A stretch of 64,000 bases of DNA from Euclidia mi (GCA_944739405.2 OX123182.2:22517326-22581325); one strand, 5' to 3'. Shown: positions 35,321 through 46,018, counted from the stretch's first letter. Numbers and translations: made by a program. Notes: generated by a model from the letters alone, not told the origin.

Positions 35321-38300
35321 CTAAACTGATCTAGGACCTATATGAGCTAATTTTAGCTCGTCAAAGTGGTGTTTTACATGTTTCTTATTTATTAATAGGG
35401 ATGCATTATTGTTGCCATGTAATTTAACTATCTTGAACGGGCCTTTCCAAACGGGAGATAATGCTTTGCCCATTCTCAAGTGGTTTTTTAAATAAACATA
35501 GTCACCTATTCTGTAGTTGACGGGACGTGTCTGATTATCATAGTAGTTCTTAGATCTTTCTTTTGATCTCTGGATGTTCTCAATAGCCTTTTGCTGTGAA
35601 TACTGTAATCGCTGTTGAAGTATTCTCACATACTCAGGGTAAGTTGCGTCAACATTATTCTCATAAATTGAATTAGGTATATATGGCTTTTTTCCAAAAA
35701 CAAGCTCGTGGGGTGTAAAGTTTGTTGTGCAATGAATATTGGTATTGTAGGCTAACATAGCGGTATATACATATTTTGACCAGGATTCTGGGCTTTGATC
35801 AATGTATGACTTAAGATACTCCTTCAAAGTGGAGTGGCTTCTCTCTAAGGCACCTTGTGTCTGAGGATGGTAAGGGGTCGACCAAATTTGTTTTATTCTG
35901 AGGAAAGAGCATGTTTGTTTAAAGAGTTCGGCAGTAAAGTTGGTTCCTTGGTCTGATACTATATATTTAGGGATACCGAATACGGATATGAAATGTATAA
36001 GACATTCGCTGGTTTCTTCTGCTGTAGTGCTCCTAATGGGATACGCTGCTGAGTATTTCGTAAGGTCATCTTGTAATGTAAGGATGTATTTTAGCTTAGC
36101 ACTACCAGACTCTGGTAATGGACCTACTATGTCAAGAAATACCTTTTCGAAGGCTGTGTTTGCGGTACTAGTGATCTGCATGGGAGCTCTATTCGTTTGA
36201 CGAAGCGCTTTATTAGTTTGGCATAGTTGACACGATTTTACATAGTCTTGTATGTCTGATCGCATGCCCTTCCAGTAGTAGCGTTCGGCTATTCTACTAT
36301 ACATTCTAGTCGATCCTACATGACCAGCAACAGGTAAGTCGTGATTGTCTCTAAGAATTTGTTTGATTTCGCTTAGTGACGGGTATTGAATGTTATTATG
36401 GTAAATATGTATTTCTATGCCAGTGTTATTAAATAAATACAGAATAATATTATAGATTTTGGTGAAATAGTGCTTATCGAATGGATTTTTGAAATCAGTA
36501 ATTGCTATAGATTTGACTTCGTCGCTATGGCAAACTATTAGTTCATTTCTAAGGTTTTTAAGGCTTTCAAATATATCTGAATAAGAGGTTGTATCGAAAT
36601 GATTAATCTTTGTAAATAGGAAGTAATATTTTTTATTATGATCTTGGTGAATTAAGGACGAATAAAGGTTTCTATCGCGTGCAAGAAAGGTATCCTTGTC
36701 GGCAAGATTGGATATTATGTTTTCTACATAAGGGATGGACTCATCCATATCGACTGAGGTAGGTACAATGATATTCTGGCATGTAGTTTTGAGTAAGCTT
36801 TCGTTATGTTCTATGATCGCTACATTAGATTGAAAATTTTTGCTACTAATGACTTTAAGAAATTCAGTGTATGTTTCAGATCTAGCGTTTGGGCTGTCTA
36901 TTGGATCGGCGAGAGGAGGAGGTTGCGGCTGAGGCTGATTTACTAAAGGTAAGTCATCATTTGAATTATTATTACTATTTGGACGCTCTGAGATTTCTAG
37001 GTCGTCGAGATTTATGTCTCTAAGGTCATCGGGTAATTCCACTAAGTCTTGAGGAGTAGGGGATAGTGCTGGAATAGCATTTGGATCTAGGAGGTCGTCA
37101 AGGTCACGCACATCATCATCCGAATCAGGAAATATAGGATTGTTATCATCAGCCCATGAAGGGCCTGGAACTGGTTGTGGAGCAATTGGATTTATAAGCT
37201 TAGTGTCTTCATAAGGGTATCTAGAGAGAGCGTCAGCAGCATTGAATTTGCCCTTTCGGTACACTATCTCATACTCGTACTCTTCGAGTTTCAACCGCCA
37301 TCTTTGTAGTTTGCTACCAGGGTCTTTATGATTGAAGAGCCATTTTAGGGGTCGATGGTCAGTGACAATTTGGAAGGTCCTGCCGTACAGGTACGGACGG
37401 AATGTTTTGCATCCAAACAATATAGCAAGCAATTCCTTTTCGGTGGTGTTATAGTTACACTCGCTTTTATTTAAAGTGCGGGATGCATAGGCGATAGGTC
37501 TATCTTTACCCAATTCTCCCTGGGATAGTATCGCGCCTATGGTGTAATTGGAGGCATCAGTAGTTAATATGAATGGTTTAGAGAAATCGGGGTAAATCAA
37601 TAATGGTGCTGACGTCAGTCTGTGTTTTAGGGTATCGAATGCAAGTTGATGTTCGTGTTCCCATTTAAATGGAATATCTTTCTTGAGGAGATTAGTCAAA
37701 GGTTTGGCTATTTTAGAAAAATCATGGATGAATCTACGATAATACGAAACGAAGCCCAAAAATGATTTTATATCTTTCGAGGATTTTGGAGTAGGGAATT
37801 GGTGGACTGCCTTTATTTTATCTGGGTTTGGTTTGACTCCTTCGTCTGTGATGATATGTCCTAGGTAGGAGACTTCTTTGCGCAAGAATTCGCATTTGTC
37901 TGGTTGCAACTTCAAATTAAAACTACGGAGACGTTTAAAAACGTTAGAAAGGTTTTCGATGTTAGAGTCAAGGTCAAATCCATGGATCACAATGTCATCT
38001 AAGTAAACAAAGCATTGCATGCCTTGTAAGCCGGAGAGAGCCGAATTCATTAAACGTTGAAACGTAGAAGGGGCATTTTTTAAACCAAATGGCATACGAG
38101 TGAATTCATAATGGCCTTGAGGTACGGAGAATGCTGTTTTAGCGGCGTCTTCCGGTTTCATTTTAATTTGGTGAAAACCGGAAGCAAGATCTAAAGTACT
38201 AAAGTATTTGCTTCTGCCAAGTTGATCTAGGATTTCGGATATGTTCGGGATGGGATATGAGTCGCCGATAGTTACATCGTTTAGCTTTCGGTAATCTATC

Positions 38301-39673
38301 ACTACACGCCACTTTCTTTCACCGGAAGCGTCTAATTTTTTGGGCACCACCCAGATGGGTGATGACCAGGGCGATACGGATGGTTTAATAATACCTTGGT
38401 TAAGCATTTTTTCAATTTGAGAGTTAACCTCTTTTTTATGACATTCTGGGAAACGGTATGATTTAACATGGATTGGGACTGAAGTAGAAGTTTTAATTTC
38501 ATGTTGGATGGCATTCGTGTAAGTCAATTGGTCACCTGGGAGGTGGAAAATGTCTGAGAATTCGCTACAAAGATTTAGGAGTGCAGAACTCTCTTCGGTA
38601 TTTAAATGAGATACGCGAATTTGATCAAGTACCTTTTTCGTGCGGGAATAGGAATCATCGCGGCCACACTGCATATTGTCAGTCTGAAAATTGCAGATTC
38701 GTCGAACTTCTTTGGGGTCGTAAGGTGTTATTTCTAATTTTAGGTCAGGGTTGAAAGATAAGGGATGTTCTGAAACATTTACTACGGAAATATTAATACG
38801 AGAATTGTTTTTTACTTTCACTACACAATTAGCTATAAGCAGGTTTTTTATTGGATTCTGGTCTAATATAAAGCCTTCATCGACTTCCGGATTCGAGACA
38901 CTGCATTCTATTACAGTTTCGCATCTAGCAGGTATTACACAGACAGGTTCGTTGAAATGAAGTTTGAATGCTGAGTTATTCAGTAATAAGCATTGTTTGG
39001 GATAGTCAATATTACCGTTCATGGAATCAAAAATATCGCTGCCGATTATACCGTCATAGGGTAGATCAACGCCTTCGACGACGTGAAAATTATGTTTTAA
39101 TGAACCGAATTCTATAGGGATGTGACCTAGTGTAGACTTAGTACCCGAGGAGTCAATGCCTTTAAATTTAATAATGGATTTAGTAATTTCAGGCATCTTT
39201 TCAATACAGGACTTTGATATAAGGCTGAATGATGCACCTGTGTCAACTAGTAAAGATAACGGCTTCGAGGATACAGAGGTAAGTATTTTTATATAAGGTA
39301 AGAACTTACGGGAAATATTTGTTGTGTAGTTATAGATTTTAGGATCTTGAATTGATTCCGAATTTATTTTATTTTCTATAATACTTTTATTTGAATGATT
39401 AATTTTATTTTTTTCAGGAAGGGGGCTCGAACGCGTAACTGATTGTTGACCCGAAAGGTTATTCTTCATGGTTAACGAAGATTTATTTCTATTCAAAGGA
39501 TATAGTAAGGATTTAGCATTAAAATTGTCATGGCGTGTCCTTGTTGCGGATGCCGTTGACCTTGGATTTGGTAAGTATTTATTAGAGTAATTATTTATTT
39601 TATCAACATTTCTAGGATATAGCAAGGATTTAGTACTAGAATAGTCACGGCATAGCCTTGTTACGGTTGCCAT
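35321..39673 (-). CDS. pol: Pol polyprotein of element B, intact
   Basis: 1450 codons from its first ATG; the frame is open further upstream to the gag stop, so synthesis as Gag-Pol by frameshifting is likely. Domains: aspartic protease with D-T-G-A at residues 144-147 (LLVDTGASFS); RT with MPFGLKNAPSTFQR and the catalytic YLDD at 557-560; RNase H (TTDAS, then TEKELLAI and VTDHRPL, with AADALSRYP at the end); an acidic, Pro-rich spacer (SDDDVRDLDDLLDP); integrase with an H2C2 finger (H..H then CQLCQTNK) and D, D, E in FLDIVGPLP, IVSDQGTNF and TQGALERSH; and a C-terminal YRIGDYVYLKNH chromatin/DNA-binding region. No key residue is missing. Confidence 0.95.
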   Translation of the reverse strand: MATVTRLCRDYSSTKSLLYPRNVDKINNYSNKYLPNPRSTASATRTRHDNFNAKSLLYPLNRNKSSLTMKNNLSGQQSVTRSSPLPEKNKINHSNKSIIENKINSESIQDPKIYNYTTNISRKFLPYIKILTSVSSKPLSLLVDTGASFSLISKSCIEKMPEITKSIIKFKGIDSSGTKSTLGHIPIEFGSLKHNFHVVEGVDLPYDGIIGSDIFDSMNGNIDYPKQCLLLNNSAFKLHFNEPVCVIPARCETVIECSVSNPEVDEGFILDQNPIKNLLIANCVVKVKNNSRINISVVNVSEHPLSFNPDLKLEITPYDPKEVRRICNFQTDNMQCGRDDSYSRTKKVLDQIRVSHLNTEESSALLNLCSEFSDIFHLPGDQLTYTNAIQHEIKTSTSVPIHVKSYRFPECHKKEVNSQIEKMLNQGIIKPSVSPWSSPIWVVPKKLDASGERKWRVVIDYRKLNDVTIGDSYPIPNISEILDQLGRSKYFSTLDLASGFHQIKMKPEDAAKTAFSVPQGHYEFTRMPFGLKNAPSTFQRLMNSALSGLQGMQCFVYLDDIVIHGFDLDSNIENLSNVFKRLRSFNLKLQPDKCEFLRKEVSYLGHIITDEGVKPNPDKIKAVHQFPTPKSSKDIKSFLGFVSYYRRFIHDFSKIAKPLTNLLKKDIPFKWEHEHQLAFDTLKHRLTSAPLLIYPDFSKPFILTTDASNYTIGAILSQGELGKDRPIAYASRTLNKSECNYNTTEKELLAILFGCKTFRPYLYGRTFQIVTDHRPLKWLFNHKDPGSKLQRWRLKLEEYEYEIVYRKGKFNAADALSRYPYEDTKLINPIAPQPVPGPSWADDNNPIFPDSDDDVRDLDDLLDPNAIPALSPTPQDLVELPDDLRDINLDDLEISERPNSNNNSNDDLPLVNQPQPQPPPLADPIDSPNARSETYTEFLKVISSKNFQSNVAIIEHNESLLKTTCQNIIVPTSVDMDESIPYVENIISNLADKDTFLARDRNLYSSLIHQDHNKKYYFLFTKINHFDTTSYSDIFESLKNLRNELIVCHSDEVKSIAITDFKNPFDKHYFTKIYNIILYLFNNTGIEIHIYHNNIQYPSLSEIKQILRDNHDLPVAGHVGSTRMYSRIAERYYWKGMRSDIQDYVKSCQLCQTNKALRQTNRAPMQITSTANTAFEKVFLDIVGPLPESGSAKLKYILTLQDDLTKYSAAYPIRSTTAEETSECLIHFISVFGIPKYIVSDQGTNFTAELFKQTCSFLRIKQIWSTPYHPQTQGALERSHSTLKEYLKSYIDQSPESWSKYVYTAMLAYNTNIHCTTNFTPHELVFGKKPYIPNSIYENNVDATYPEYVRILQQRLQYSQQKAIENIQRSKERSKNYYDNQTRPVNYRIGDYVYLKNHLRMGKALSPVWKGPFKIVKLHGNNNASLLINKKHVKHHFDELKLAHIGPRSV

Positions 39674-39792
39674 TGACCTTGGATTTGGTAAGTATTTATT
39701 ATTTAAGGAATTAGAATTATTATTTTGGATATAGCAAGCAATGTCGGATTTTGGGATGCGGTGGCCCGACCGACACCAACGCAGGCCTCGAT

Positions 39793-40680
39793 TTAGTTTA
39801 AAGAATCAGTATTAGTGTCAACAACGTCTTCTCCTTGATCCACGAAATTGGTTCGATTTTGAGTTTGATTGCTCTGTAAATTACCGAACCTTTTATTATT
39901 GTATTCCCGTTTACGGCAGTTTTCAATGACGTGACCAGGAAACTTGCAGTATCGGCAATAAAGTGGGTAAGCTCGCGGCTTGTTTTGGAAAGCGTTATTA
40001 GGTCTAAACTCCTGTGACTTACTTTCAGGTTTTGGAAATGACCTTGGTCGTGAAGGTCCTGAGTCGGCGTTAGGGTGTGATTTCCTGTTGACAAATTGCA
40101 GAATTTTTTCCTCTGAAACGGCTGCGTTAATCGCCTCATTCAGTGTTTTCGGGGATCGAACCCGAACATTGTTTGATATTCTTGGGTGTAGACCAAGGAC
40201 AAAGGTGTGAAGGGCTACTTTCTCCATTGCACTAGTTTTGCCAGGAAGCTCTGATTTCTTGGAATTGCTTAGATTAATTGCAGTTAACAACTGGGATAAA
40301 CATGTCTCTAAACGCAGGGAATATTGTGTAACCGTTTCTGTGTTCATTTGCCGACACTCTTGAAGGTCGGTTAGTAAATGTGAATAGCATTTTCGCTCGC
40401 CAAATTGAGTATTTAAAAAGTCTTTAAGTTGATCCCAATTATTAAAATCTTTAATGGAACATGCAGTTTCCGCTCGTCCTTGGAGTTGGCTTAAAATATA
40501 CCTGAACAATATGGGTTTTTGGTTCGTAGAAGCAAGGTTGTATGCATTTGAACAGTTAGTTACAAAAGGTGTGAGTTTGTCCCTGGAACCGTCATAAGGT
40601 TTTATGAACTTAATTAAAACATTTAAATCAACAGAGTCAGATTGCACTGCAATAGGCTTCTTGAGTTCTTCCTGTGACAT
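39793..40680 (-). CDS. gag: Gag polyprotein of element B, intact
   Basis: 295 codons from ATG. The N-terminal two thirds are capsid-like (IKPYDGSRDKLTPF, then FRYILSQLQGRA and QYSLRLE), the usual Gypsy Gag fold that assembles particles. The C-terminal part is basic and carries one CCHC zinc knuckle, C-x2-C-x4-H-x4-C (CRYCKFPGHVIENC), for genomic RNA binding. The frame ends at a slippery heptamer directly before the stop. The short acidic tail after the knuckle lacks known motifs. Confidence 0.93.
   Translation of the reverse strand: MSQEELKKPIAVQSDSVDLNVLIKFIKPYDGSRDKLTPFVTNCSNAYNLASTNQKPILFRYILSQLQGRAETACSIKDFNNWDQLKDFLNTQFGERKCYSHLLTDLQECRQMNTETVTQYSLRLETCLSQLLTAINLSNSKKSELPGKTSAMEKVALHTFVLGLHPRISNNVRVRSPKTLNEAINAAVSEEKILQFVNRKSHPNADSGPSRPRSFPKPESKSQEFRPNNAFQNKPRAYPLYCRYCKFPGHVIENCRKREYNNKRFGNLQSNQTQNRTNFVDQGEDVVDTNTDSLN
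39796..39802 (-). promoter_or_regulatory. -1 ribosomal frameshift heptamer U_UUA_AAC (element B)
   Basis: On the minus strand TTTAAAC is in gag phase (codons TTA AAC) and is directly followed by the gag TAA. The -1 frame is open from here into pol. This heptamer is one of the most efficient known in viruses. Confidence 0.85.
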
Positions 40681-41388
40681 TGTAGTTTAATAATCAAAAC
40701 AGGCTAAATAAAATCAAGGTTATAAGTATTGGCAGTATTCGTTACAATAGAATGGTAAGTAACAAAGAATAGTCAGACACGAATTCTACGAACTTAAGCG
40801 AGCCTTATCGCTTTGTTATGACTGCGAGTGGACGGCGCTATTCTTGTCTCGAATAAGTCGTCTAAATTACATCCGACGAATGAGTCGAAATTATAGTATC
40901 GGATATTAAGTTAGTTAGTCTAGTTTATTATAAAACGTATGTTTTGGATCACTGTAACACTGGAAATTGCACTGCACTGAATATGGTTTGCACTGGTAAG
41001 TATAAATGGTGAACAGTTACTCACATTGAAGTCAGGAACACACCCAGCAGGAACATATTATACAGCATCTTCTAGCAGTACTTCTCTCGTCTAGCAGGAC
41101 GAGATATATAGGATAGCACTCTGGATACGAAGTTGGTTTGTATGTAAGAAGAACGCGAGTCACGTTCCGCGGTATAGTACTATTGTTTCCTTACTCGACT
41201 TTCAACTCTCACAATCAGCTCGAATACACTTTACGAGTATGTCGCGGTTTTGATTTGGAAATGGTAAGTATGGATTTAGAATTATTATCACTTTTCTCAC
41301 TGCACTGGAATGTAGCTTGTTTAACGGTACGGTTTTATGCACTCGGAGGATACCTGGGATTTTGTTATCCCTTTACGCTGCCACCAAT
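40681..41388 (-). promoter_or_regulatory. 5' leader of element B with primer-binding site
   Basis: About 708 bases lie between the 5' LTR and the gag ATG. Directly after the LTR the minus strand reads ATTGGTGGCAGCGTAAAGGG; TGGTGGCAGCG is the likely tRNA primer-binding site. I could not assign the tRNA with confidence. The leader has no long frame of its own and would hold packaging and any splice-donor signals. Confidence 0.6.
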
Positions 41389-41639
41389 TGTTACGATGCG
41401 ACTTGAGAAAGCGTTTTTAAAAAACAGTTTTTAGATTTGAAGATGATTTATTTTGTCCTTGACAATTTAATACAATAATTACAATGTTGAGAATGATTTG
41501 GGACTACCGCGCACCGTGGAGGATAGGAACGGACTGATGGGGATTATGGTAGCGTCTATTACGATAAGTAACAGGCATGCTGAGTAAGGGATTTAACTGT
41601 TAGGGATAGCAGGTTCAGTGGTTAGAGTGGCCTGTAACA
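41389..41639 (-). repeat. 5' LTR of element B (right end of window copy)
   Basis: 251 bp, near identical to 33192-33442. It carries the promoter for minus-strand transcription. Confidence 0.95.
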
Positions 41640-42143
41640 GAACGATTAAATCAGACATTAGTTAATAAAATAAGATGTAAAATTAATGAAAATAATAATA
41701 AACTAGCATGGACAACTATTGCTCATGAATGTACCAATAGATATAATGAAACTGAACACTCAGTCACAGGATTTTCTCCTACTTATTTAATGGAAGGAAA
41801 AATAAATAATATCATACCTGACGAGTTAGAAAAATATTTAACACAAAATGATTTATTAGAAGATAGGAGAATAGCCATGGAACGAACTTTAAAATCACAC
41901 AATTATAATAAAAAACAATTTGACAAAAACAGAAAATTTATTCAATTTAAAGTAGGAGATTCAGTTTATGTGGAAAATGGGAATCAGCTAAATAGGAAAA
42001 AACTTGATGAATTAAAAATTGGTCCTTATAAAATCGTAGAAAAAATATCTAACTCGATTTATAGGATTAATACAGGATACAAAAAACTTGAATCAAACTT
42101 GTTTCACATTACTAAGCTTATTCCAGTCTCCGAAGATTTTTGA
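41640..42143 (+). pseudogene. pol: pol of Gypsy A, 3' part (integrase C-terminus)
   Basis: This continues the split integrase directly after the duplicated GAAC. It includes the post-catalytic helix (HECTNRYNETEHS), a long charged segment, and the GPY/F-type end (KIGPYKIVEKIS, then LFHITKLIP). It ends at TGA 42141-42143, 23 bases before the polypurine tract. Confidence 0.92.
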
Positions 42144-42165
42144 TTTTCTTTTGATTTGATTCTCT

Positions 42166-42193
42166 AAAAAGAGGGGGGGGGGGGGGATGGAGA
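42166..42193 (+). promoter_or_regulatory. Polypurine tract of Gypsy A
   Basis: AAAAAGA, then 14 G and GGAGA, interrupted by a single T, directly abuts the 3' LTR. It primes plus-strand DNA synthesis in LTR elements. Confidence 0.9.
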
Positions 42194-42555
42194 TGTAAAT
42201 GAAGCTCACTCTTCATTCAATTTATTTAATATAATTCCCTAACGCTAACCTTTTTGGCTGTAGTGACAGCGCTATTCATTATGGTCGGTCTACATAATTA
42301 CTGTGCACTCTGGATTTGTTGGATTATATTAATGGAGGATCTTTAAAACAAATATTTTATTATAATAACTTTGTTGTACATAAAACGTTATAAGCAAATA
42401 GCTTTTAATGTTGTTTCCTATTTTACAGGTTAGTACCTTACTAATATTATGTTTATCATGTATGAAGGATTTGTTATTTTGTTAAAGCAATAAACCTATT
42501 TTACAGAGCAACACATATGAGCTGTTTGTTTCATTTTAACAAAATACTTATTACA
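42194..42555 (+). repeat. 3' LTR of Gypsy A
   Basis: Same length and sequence as 29039-29400 by eye. It is followed by TATA (42556-42559), matching the TATA before the 5' LTR. Confidence 0.95.
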
Positions 42556-42559
42556 TATA

Positions 42560-43859
42560 TCAGACTCCTTGCTTGCTCTTGTCAAGCAAGCAAGGGCTTG
42601 CTCTTGTCAGATGGATGTAATAAACTTCCACTGCGCACTCTGCAACAATTCCCACTTGCCTAAGGCAACTCTGGAACAATAAGCATTTTAATACCATCGG
42701 CTATCTTTTGGTCGCTTAAGAGCGCTTGTACACGCTAAGAAAAGTTGTAAGAATTCGTGTCGTCTCTACACACATCGACGCTAAGTAAAAGTATTTAATA
42801 CTGATTTTATTCTTATCGTCTACATGATGATTCAGTTTTATTTGAAGCACGTTGGATTTTCTTAGCGTATAAAATAGTCGCTCGACACGTCGAACGCGAT
42901 GTAATTTCAGCTGTCATAGGTAACCTGAAAAACACTGCAAGCGTATTCAACGGAACGTTCGGCGACGTACATATGTAGGTTCCGCAGATGTGTCGAGACA
43001 CTAATATTGAACGTCGCATTGAAGTACTCGGCTACATACACGCGGTAACTCAAACACGTGGCTGTTATTCGTGCTAGGATGATGATTATAATTTTATAAT
43101 CACGATCCCGATTTCATTAAAGCCGCTGGATCCCAGGGTCTGTTTTATAGTGCAAACAGCTTCGAAACGACTTACTTTAAAGCAACTGCCGTCTTTCTAA
43201 AATTTGAGGAGTCCTCATACTAACTGTCATGGACGTTTATGAAAGTCGGTACCGACTTTACATGTTCCCAAGGGCGTAAAGCGGATAAGTTTACCTTCTT
43301 TTACCATTCCCTTATCTATAAACAAAACGCTGACGAACAAACTTCACCTTGTGAGTCGATCCATACCGTCCTCATTTTGCCCAGGATTTCCCAGTATTAT
43401 TAAACCATTAATAAACGACTGTAATGCTCGAATACTTTATTTTATTTCGTGTCATTTGTGGACATTTTTATGTGGAAAAATTATAACAGAGATAGCTTCT
43501 GACACGATTCATTATTAATTTATACTTCAGTTTTTTTTTCAGTATTCGTTTGCTCCTTTTATTTAAAAGCCTCGGGAATATTTAATGAGAACTCACGCGG
43601 AGTGTGTTTGATAAAAAAATTAAATATATTTGCTCAAGCGATGTGGAATGAAAATGAGGCCTTTGAAAGGATTACGTTAAAATCGTATTTTAAACACGTA
43701 GTTAAGGTGTTTTATCGGTCGATCGAGAGACGAATACTAATCATAACTAATATTTGATTGTAATTAATACTTGTTTGAGCTCTTACAAAAGTACTAGGAT
43801 TAAAATTTATAAGTAATTTTTATAAGTCCAGTCTGCATAGAAGGCATAGTGCTTCATAC
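42560..43859. other. Sequence without recognised genes
   Basis: A short inverted/direct repeat of CTTGCTTG and CAAGCAAG occurs at about 42571-42605. Nothing else can be supported. Confidence 0.4.
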
Positions 43860-43995
43860 GCTCACCTCACTGTTTAGCACTGTGCCCAGTGTCGTAGGTT
43901 TGATTCGTACACGAGACTACAGTTTGTGTGATCTGTGAAATTTTGGGTCAAATCTGGATGTAATTTATGTCCATTGAATAAATGTTTGTTTTTAT
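43860..43995 (+). mobile_element. SINE fragment
   Basis: A decayed box B (AGGTTTGATTCG) is followed by 'tacacgagactacagtttgt', then 'tggatgtaatttatgtccat', the same body as 5845-6115 and 9235-9420. Confidence 0.65.
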
Positions 43996-45054
43996 TCATT
44001 ATTCTACAAACAAGAATTATATTTTAACAACAACAAGCCTTATTAAATTATTAAAACATTAAGCCATACGCAGTATATTAGTTAGTATTATGTGGTTCAA
44101 TATGTGTGCCTTTTCTCTGAACCCTTTTCTATATAAAGCCGTTAAGCTAAGTGATACTAAGATTGCGAATCCAAAAACGTAGACGCTGAGCTTTCACTGT
44201 TCACGTCGCTTTCTTCCTTGCTTTTAAGCTAAGTACAGTCAACTTCAAAAGTCGCTACACATCTCACAAGGTTTTTTAGATTATATATACGAGTAGTATA
44301 TGACAACAGACAAGAGAGTTATGAGCCCACTCAAGTTCATCTCCAAAACATGTTTTTGTTAATACCTTAACAGAAGTTAGTTGACTGAGTACTTAACTTA
44401 GCTTCTACTTTTTTTTAAATAATAACTACACCTCAAAATCTTTACCTGGACATTTATGAATTAAAATTCCTCGATTGTTGTTCCTATTATTTAAATTTTT
44501 AGAGGACGTCCCGCAGCTACACCCATACATATTTATAATTTAAACGGTCCTCACGGAACATACATCGATTTTAAACTTTTGCAATTTGTATACATCATAC
44601 AAAATAATTTAGCGGATCTTAATCGCAGCAAATTTACTTATTTAAGGTATAAATACCTCTTAGTCTCTCCGTGACCACGATCGTTGCAAGACAATCGAAA
44701 CGTGTGACGAATAACTGAATAAGGTGAGATTTTTTGCCTAAAAATCCTACTAGATATCGAAAATAATAATTTGTTGTAACGAAATATCCATTCAAAATCA
44801 CGTAAATGCAAACTTATGTAGCCGACTGTACATTGACAAGTTGAAGAGCTAGTAATAACTTCCGATTATGAATCTCGTTGAGACGCATCGTATCGCGTCT
44901 GAGTGATGTTTGCTGAGGACTGGTGGAATGACAGAAATAGCTCCGTTATAACTCAAACCTCTATTTCTGCGAAACATTTTTTTCATACCGTTTTCGGGGC
45001 TCGACGGAGCCGACGTGGCAAGACACTTTTTTCTCACATTCATTATTTTCCTAA
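43996..45054. other. AT-rich sequence, small repeat scrap
   Basis: A short match to repeat family P ('cccgcagctacacccata') lies near 44510. No gene seen. Confidence 0.4.
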
Positions 45055-45300
45055 TGCTATCCCAGTTGCTTTTATCTTGAAGCTCGAGGTCCGCTTTCTA
45101 TTCCAACCAGTTGTAATTGAATATTTACCTCTCCTCAGAGCAACTGCGGTCGGACTACCGCACCCCAAAGGCATAGCGATATTCCATGGCTTAGACCAAT
45201 ATCAGTGTATTTAAGGATATCTACTAACTTCCTATATCGACAGTGAAAGTGCTTCATGACAGCCGAGACCAATGGCTTTTTGCTTCTCCAATGCGGGGGA
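45055..45300 (-). mobile_element. Diverged tRNA-derived SINE, minus strand
   Basis: The plus strand reads 'aatgctatcccagttgct', then 'ggcatagcgatattccatgg', 'cttagaccaatatcagtg' and 'catgacagccgagaccaatg'. These are reverse complements of successive blocks of the SINE at 53020-53386. Confidence 0.7.
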
Positions 45301-46018
45301 TTGAGTTCATTGCAGTCAATTTGAAACTGAATTGCAAAAAACAAAGCTTACGTTACGAAAAATCGCAAGTTTGTTTGTTTTCATATATATCATATTTCAA
45401 TATACATCAGATTGTTAAAAAAAAGAAGGCCAAAGATTCCAGTTCTAATTTTATGAACCTTATGTTCACTTAAATCATTTTCCATGAATAGATATCTCCG
45501 TACAACACTACGTACAACCGATAAACTTTAATAAAAACGCTTCAATTAAGTAAGAGGAACGAATGCGATCGAATGCAATTCGAAGTCAGCATGAGTGAAT
45601 TTAGAAATGGTTCATGTATAAAGTTCTTGGAGTCCTTACGTTCCTTTGACTCGTTTCTTTGACGTACCTCAAAGGAAATACCAAGAACTGCGAGCCGTTT
45701 TGGAGAATGCTTCTGTTGTTTGATACGCACTCGAGGTGTGGGAAAATTTGCGTAAATTATAATGATCCAACCGGAAATTTCTTGGAGTAAAGTATTTTTT
45801 GACGTTTATCGTTTTGGGCTTGAGGGTTAAGTTCTTACACGTTTCGCAGCGGTGCTTAGTGGAGATTGAACTGAAAAATATGAGAGAGTCTATGTAGCCA
45901 GACTTAATGATGAAGATTTTTCATTTTGTTTATGGAGAAGCGAATGAGGCTTCATACTGTGGAGTCTGTTTTGATGATCTGTAATAGATTTTTGCCGTAT
46001 ATAGTCGTTTCACCTTTT
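45301..46018. other. Sequence without recognised genes
   Basis: No feature supported. Confidence 0.4.

Larger units (their letters stand above)
33188..41643 (-). mobile_element. Ty3/Gypsy errantivirus-like element B, complete, with env
   Basis: The element proper is 33192-41639 (8448 bp), flanked by GAAC on both sides (33188-33191, 41640-41643). The 251 bp LTRs start TGTTACGATG and end CTGTAACA on the plus strand and differ at only two positions by eye. On the minus strand the order is LTR, leader, gag, pol, env, LTR. All three frames are uninterrupted. Known errantiviruses of moths such as TED share this plan: gag, pol, and a baculovirus-F-like envelope. It is an endogenous retrovirus-like element and appears recently inserted, inside Gypsy A. 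Confidence 0.95.
29035..42559 (+). mobile_element. Ty3/Gypsy LTR retrotransposon A, split by element B
   Basis: Identical-looking 362 bp LTRs (29039-29400 and 42194-42555), starting TGTAAATG and ending ATTACA, are flanked by TATA on both sides. Between them lie gag, pol (protease, RT, RNase H, integrase) and a polypurine tract. The order PR-RT-RH-IN and a 4 bp target duplication place it in Ty3/Gypsy. Removing element B (33192-41639 plus one GAAC copy) leaves about 5.1 kb. There is no envelope frame. Damage: a gag stop codon, at least two pol frameshifts, a changed protease active site, and the insertion of B. Confidence 0.95.

Noticed and set aside
41138..41434. 98-codon plus-strand frame at the end of element B
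   Set aside because: Lies across the leader and LTR of a minus-strand element; no motif.
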